Shown: one piece after another, positions 60,783-64,000 of the stretch
Position numbering within the stretch: the stretch's first letter is position 1
Layout of the letters: each line of letters opens with the position of its first letter
NCBI RefSeq assembly: GCF_003075095.1
Contig: NZ_QCZF01000006.1
Location: 332,920-396,919, forward strand
DNA from: Blastococcus litoris
Lineage (GTDB): Bacteria > Actinomycetota > Actinomycetes > Mycobacteriales > Geodermatophilaceae
Direction of reading: 5' to 3'
Length of the DNA stretch: 64,000 bases
The notes under the pieces: generated by a model
What the model saw: only the letters and a program-made list of their open reading frames with translations
Told to the model about the DNA's origin: nothing
Database searches by the model: none
Made by a program: the position numbers and the translations under genes

Positions 60783-63002
60783 ATGAGCACCGCTGCGCCG
60801 ACGTCCGACCTCGCCACCGAGGCCCTCGGTGTCCTCCGGGAGCTCACCGGCCGCCCCGACGCCATCTTCCGCGAGGGGCAGGACGCCGCGGTGTCCGCGC
60901 TGGTGGAGCGCTCGCAGCGGGCGCTGGTCGTGCAGCGCACCGGGTGGGGCAAGTCGGCGGTCTACTTCGTGTCCACCGCTCTGCTCCGCCGGAGGGGCAA
61001 GGGCCCGACCTTGCTGGTGAGCCCGCTGCTGGCGCTGATGCGCGACCAGGTCGCCGCGGCCGCCCGCGCCGGCATCCGTGCCGTCGAGATCTCCAGCGCC
61101 AACATGACCGAGTGGGACGACATCGCCGCCCGCCTGGCGGCAGACGACGTCGACGTCCTGCTCGTCTCGCCCGAGCGGCTGACCAACCCGCGCTTCCGCG
61201 AGGAGCAGCTCCCCGGGCTCGTGGCCCGCTGCGGCCTGGTGGTCGTCGACGAGGCGCACTGCGTCTCCGACTGGGGGCACGACTTCCGCCCCGACTACCG
61301 GCGCATCCGCGACCTGCTGGGCACCCTCCCGGCGGGGACGCCGGTGCTGGCGACGACCGCCACGGCCAACGAGCGCGTGGTGGAGGACGTCGCCGAGCAG
61401 CTGGGGTCCGGCGGTGTCGAGGTGACCACCGTCCGCGGGCCGCTCTCCCGCGACTCGTTGCGGCTGGGCGTCCTGCGGCTGCCGTCGGACCGGGCCCGGC
61501 TGGCCTGGCTGGCCGCGCACCTCGACGACCTGCCGGGCAGCGGCATCGTCTACACGCTCACCGTGGCCGCGGCGGAGGAGACGGCGTCCCTGCTGCGCGA
61601 CGCCGGTCACGAGGTGCGCGCCTACACCGGCCGCCTCGACGACGCCGACCGCAAGGCGTCCGAGGAGGCGCTGCGCGGCAACGAGGTGAAGGCGCTGGTG
61701 GCGACCTCCGCGCTGGGCATGGGCTTCGACAAGCCCGACCTCGGCTTCGTCGTCCACCTCGGGGCACCGTCGTCCCCGGTCAGCTACTACCAGCAGGTCG
61801 GCCGTGCCGGCCGCGCCGTGGAGCACGCCGACGTCCTGCTGCTTCCCGGGCCCGAGGACCTCGCGATCTGGCAGTGGTTCGCGACGTCGTCCATGCCGCG
61901 GGAGGACCACGCGGCCGCGGTGCTGACCGCGATGGCCGACGGCAAGGCGTGGTCGGTGGCCCGCCTGGAGACCGTCGCCGACGTGCGCCGGTCCCGGCTG
62001 GAGCTCCTGCTGAAGGTGCTGGCCGTCGACGGCGCGGTCGAGCGGGTCCAGGGCGGCTGGCGTTCCACGGGGCAGCCGTGGGTCTACGACGCCGATCGGT
62101 ACGCCCGCGTGACGCGGACCCGCGAGGCGGAGCAGCGGTCGATGATCGCCTACGCGCGGCCGGTGGACGAGGCGATGTGCCGCATGGCCTTCCTGCAGGA
62201 GGCCCTCGACGACCCGACGGCCGCGCCCTGCGGCCGCTGCGACGTCTGCGCCGGCCCCTGGTACGCCACCGACGTCCCGGAGGCCGCTGCCGAGGCCGCG
62301 TCGGCGGCCCTCGACCGGCCGGGAGTGGAGCTTTCGCCCCGCGCGCAGTGGCCCACCGGCGCGGACCGCCTCGGGGTCGACGTCAAGGGCAAGATCGCGT
62401 CGTCGGACCAGATCCAGCCGGGCCGGGCGGTCGCCCGGCTCACCGACCTGGGCTGGGGTCAGCGCCTGCGCACCCTGCTCGGGGACGACGGCGTGGGTGG
62501 CGTCGTGGACCTCGAGGCGCCGGGTCTGGAGGAGGACCCCGACGCGGCCTTCGACGTGCCGGTGAAGCGGTCGGTCTCCGACGTGCCACCCGACGACGAC
62601 ATCATCCGCGCGTGCGCGCGCGTGCTGGGCGCGTGGGACTGGGAGGAGCGGCCCGGTGCGGTCGTCGCCATCCCGTCGCGACGCCGTCCCCAGCTGGTCA
62701 CCGGCCTCGCCCAGGGGCTGGCCCGGCTCGGGCGGCTGCCCTACCTGGGGGAGATGACGCTGCAGCACGGCGGGCCCACCGGTCAGCCCGGTGGCAACAG
62801 CGCCTTCCGGCTCGCGGCCGTGTGGGACCGCATCGTCGTCGGCCCCGAGCTGCGCGAGCGCCTGGCCGAGGCCGGATCCGCCCCGATCCTGCTGGTGGAC
62901 GACCTGGCCGACTCCCGCTGGACGATGACCGTCGCGGGGCGCGAGCTGCGACGTGCCGGCGCCACCGCCGTCCTCCCGTTCGCCCTCGCGCTGACCGCCT
63001 GA
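60783..63002 (+). CDS. RecQ-like ATP-dependent DNA helicase with C-terminal phosphoribosyltransferase-like domain
   Basis: 739 aa. Helicase motifs: QRTGWGKSAVYF (I), LVSPLLALMRDQV (Ia), VVVDEAHCVSDWGHDFRPDY (II, RecQ signature), TATANERVVEDV (III), SALGMGFDKPDLGFVVHLG (V), YYQQVGRAGRA (VI). A zinc site CGRCDVCAG follows. The last about 190 residues include VVAIPSRRRPQLV and ILLVDDLADSRWTMTVAG, a phosphoribosyltransferase-like fold found on actinobacterial RecQ proteins. Unwinds DNA in repair. An SOS-like box follows the gene, ahead of alkB. Confidence 0.93.
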   Translation: MSTAAPTSDLATEALGVLRELTGRPDAIFREGQDAAVSALVERSQRALVVQRTGWGKSAVYFVSTALLRRRGKGPTLLVSPLLALMRDQVAAAARAGIRAVEISSANMTEWDDIAARLAADDVDVLLVSPERLTNPRFREEQLPGLVARCGLVVVDEAHCVSDWGHDFRPDYRRIRDLLGTLPAGTPVLATTATANERVVEDVAEQLGSGGVEVTTVRGPLSRDSLRLGVLRLPSDRARLAWLAAHLDDLPGSGIVYTLTVAAAEETASLLRDAGHEVRAYTGRLDDADRKASEEALRGNEVKALVATSALGMGFDKPDLGFVVHLGAPSSPVSYYQQVGRAGRAVEHADVLLLPGPEDLAIWQWFATSSMPREDHAAAVLTAMADGKAWSVARLETVADVRRSRLELLLKVLAVDGAVERVQGGWRSTGQPWVYDADRYARVTRTREAEQRSMIAYARPVDEAMCRMAFLQEALDDPTAAPCGRCDVCAGPWYATDVPEAAAEAASAALDRPGVELSPRAQWPTGADRLGVDVKGKIASSDQIQPGRAVARLTDLGWGQRLRTLLGDDGVGGVVDLEAPGLEEDPDAAFDVPVKRSVSDVPPDDDIIRACARVLGAWDWEERPGAVVAIPSRRRPQLVTGLAQGLARLGRLPYLGEMTLQHGGPTGQPGGNSAFRLAAVWDRIVVGPELRERLAEAGSAPILLVDDLADSRWTMTVAGRELRRAGATAVLPFALALTA

Positions 63003-63019
63003 GCTCTGTCCACAGCTTT

Positions 63020-63035
63020 TCGCACACATGTGCGA
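63020..63035. promoter_or_regulatory. LexA/SOS-box-like palindrome
   Basis: TCGCACACATGTGCGA is a perfect palindrome matching the actinobacterial SOS box TCGAACANNTGTTCGA at all but two positions. It lies 22 bp before the alkB start, with flanking TTT/AAA. Confidence 0.65.
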
Positions 63036-63057
63036 AAAGTCGGAGTAGCGTCTCCCC

Positions 63058-63690
63058 ATGACGCTCGCCCACCAGCCCTCCATGTGGGACCTGGCCGAGG
63101 AGGCCACGCTCGGACCACTGGCGGGGCAGATGACGAGGCACGCGCTGAGCGAGGGCGCCTGGGTGGACCACCTGCCCGGCTGGGTCGCCGGCTCCGACGA
63201 GGTGCTCGAGGTCCTGCTCGGGGACATCGGCTGGCGGGAGGACCGCCGCCAGATGTACGAGCGCGAGGTGACCGTGCCGAGGCTGCTCCGCTGGTACAGC
63301 GGCCAGGAGACGCTGCCGCACCCGCTGCTGACCGAGGCGCGCGAGTCCTTGAACCGCTACTACGGGGTCGGCAGCACCACGGATCGATTCGTCACCGCCG
63401 GCATGTGCCTGTACCGCGACGGCCGCGACAGCGTCGCCTGGCACGGGGACAGGCTGGGCCGCGGGCGCTCCACGGACACGATGGTGGCCATCGTGTCCTT
63501 CGGTTCGCCCCGGCCGCTGCTGCTCCGCCCGGCGAGGGGCGGGCAGAGCCTGCGCTTCCCGCTCGGCCACGGGGACCTGGTCGTCATGGGCGGCTCGTGC
63601 CAGCGCACGTGGGAGCACTGCATTCCCAAGACGACGAAGCCGGTGGGCCCGCGGGTCAGCGTGCAGTTCCGACCCACCGGCGTCGCCTGA
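63058..63690 (+). CDS. alkB: AlkB-type 2-oxoglutarate/Fe(II) dioxygenase
   Basis: 210 aa from an ATG. Fe(II) ligands WHGDR (HxD) and the distal His in TWEHCIPK; 2-oxoglutarate arginine in GPRVSVQFRPTG. NRYYGVGSTTDRFVTAGMCL, YRDGRDSVAWHGD and VSFGSPRPLLLRPA follow AlkB order. Repairs alkylated bases. The SOS-like box 22 bp upstream suggests damage-inducible expression. Confidence 0.93.
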   Translation: MTLAHQPSMWDLAEEATLGPLAGQMTRHALSEGAWVDHLPGWVAGSDEVLEVLLGDIGWREDRRQMYEREVTVPRLLRWYSGQETLPHPLLTEARESLNRYYGVGSTTDRFVTAGMCLYRDGRDSVAWHGDRLGRGRSTDTMVAIVSFGSPRPLLLRPARGGQSLRFPLGHGDLVVMGGSCQRTWEHCIPKTTKPVGPRVSVQFRPTGVA

Positions 63691-63699
63691 GACAGCGTG

Positions 63700-64000
63700 A
63701 CGGGGGCCTCCAGGGACCCCCCTGCAGACCCCCTCGGCGGTCGTGTACTGTTCTCCATGCGCCGCGCGGACCGGGAGGTCCGCCGGACCGAGACCCCGGG
63801 TACGGGGTGCATCGGAAACCGGCGTAGTGTTGGACATCCAAGCCAGCAGGGAAGCCCGAGAGGGTGGACTTGTTGCGCGTCCGCTCTTTGAGAACTCAAC
63901 AGCGTGCCGAAAGTCAGTGCCAAGTAATACCCCGTGCCAGGGTCTTCGGATTCTGGCTGGGATTCCTTTGGTTGATTGATATCGCGAGTGTCAGCTCGCG
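63700..64000 (+). promoter_or_regulatory. rRNA operon promoter and leader
   Basis: No protein gene from 63691 to the end (310 bp). The sequence has the look of an actinobacterial rrn leader: GTAGTGTTGGACATCC, then GCTCTTTGAGAACTCAACAG (the antitermination-type box), and an AT-rich GGGATTCCTTTGGTTGATTG stretch. The 16S gene would start just beyond the edge; no 16S sequence is inside. The promoters are expected around 63700-63830. Confidence 0.85.

Noticed and set aside
63700..64000. 16S rRNA gene inside the window
   Set aside because: Only leader sequence is present; the conserved 16S start is not reached.

Overview
This window is one stretch of a high-GC actinobacterial chromosome, plausibly Geodermatophilaceae-like. 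That placement is inferred from base composition, frequent GTG starts with ATGA/GTGA gene overlaps, a class E sortase, RecQ fused to a phosphoribosyltransferase-like domain, and an actinobacterial-style rRNA leader. Species is not determinable from the sequence alone. Nearly all of the DNA is coding.

Layout: 1-3.6 kb is an ATP-dependent hydantoinase/oxoprolinase pair (hyuA, and hyuB cut by the left edge). 3.6-16 kb holds hemerythrin, MarR- and HxlR-controlled small detoxification or efflux units with visible palindromic operators, an old yellow enzyme, c-di-GMP enzymes (PAS-GGDEF and GAF-EAL), a sortase with an LPNTG substrate, and thioredoxin. 16-27 kb holds two ABC systems: a four-gene operon with two tandem FtsX-like permeases, and a two-component system divergent from an ABC pair. 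27-36.5 kb holds more HxlR-controlled units, short-chain dehydrogenases, an MFS exporter, a thioesterase and a serine hydrolase. 36.5-40.5 kb is a lower-GC accessory island with a micro-ORF between two strong hairpins, a tandem 9-bp repeat, a winged-helix-like protein, and a two-gene operon encoding a GNAT-PIN-PUA-like multidomain protein and an ASCH protein. 40.5-49.8 kb and 57.7-59.8 kb hold a nitrogen-heterocycle catabolic set: a form II molybdenum hydroxylase with a CoxG-like protein, a UraA-type permease, FdrA with a DUF1116 protein, a cyanuric acid hydrolase/barbiturase-family enzyme, and carbamate kinase. Between these blocks lie an iron-box divergon (DUF2470 haem-utilisation protein and ribosomal protein S4), a soluble chemoreceptor-like protein, a PP2C phosphatase, and a secreted protein next to a signal peptidase-DUF5305 fusion. 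59.9-63.7 kb holds a PHP phosphatase, RecQ and AlkB with an SOS-like box. The window ends inside an rRNA operon leader.

The most notable observation is a shared motif, consensus CTTAGCGGTGAGGTAC, just upstream of five separate transcription units: hyuAB, coxMSLG, the uraA-type permease, fdrA-DUF1116, and carbamate kinase-barbiturase. It ties genes up to 56 kb apart into one probable regulon. Together they suggest (inference) uptake and oxidation of a pyrimidine-like ring, ring opening, phosphorolytic removal of a carbamoyl group, and ATP recovery by carbamate kinase. The GNAT-PIN-PUA/ASCH pair in the island is the best candidate for an undescribed RNA-directed or defence system.
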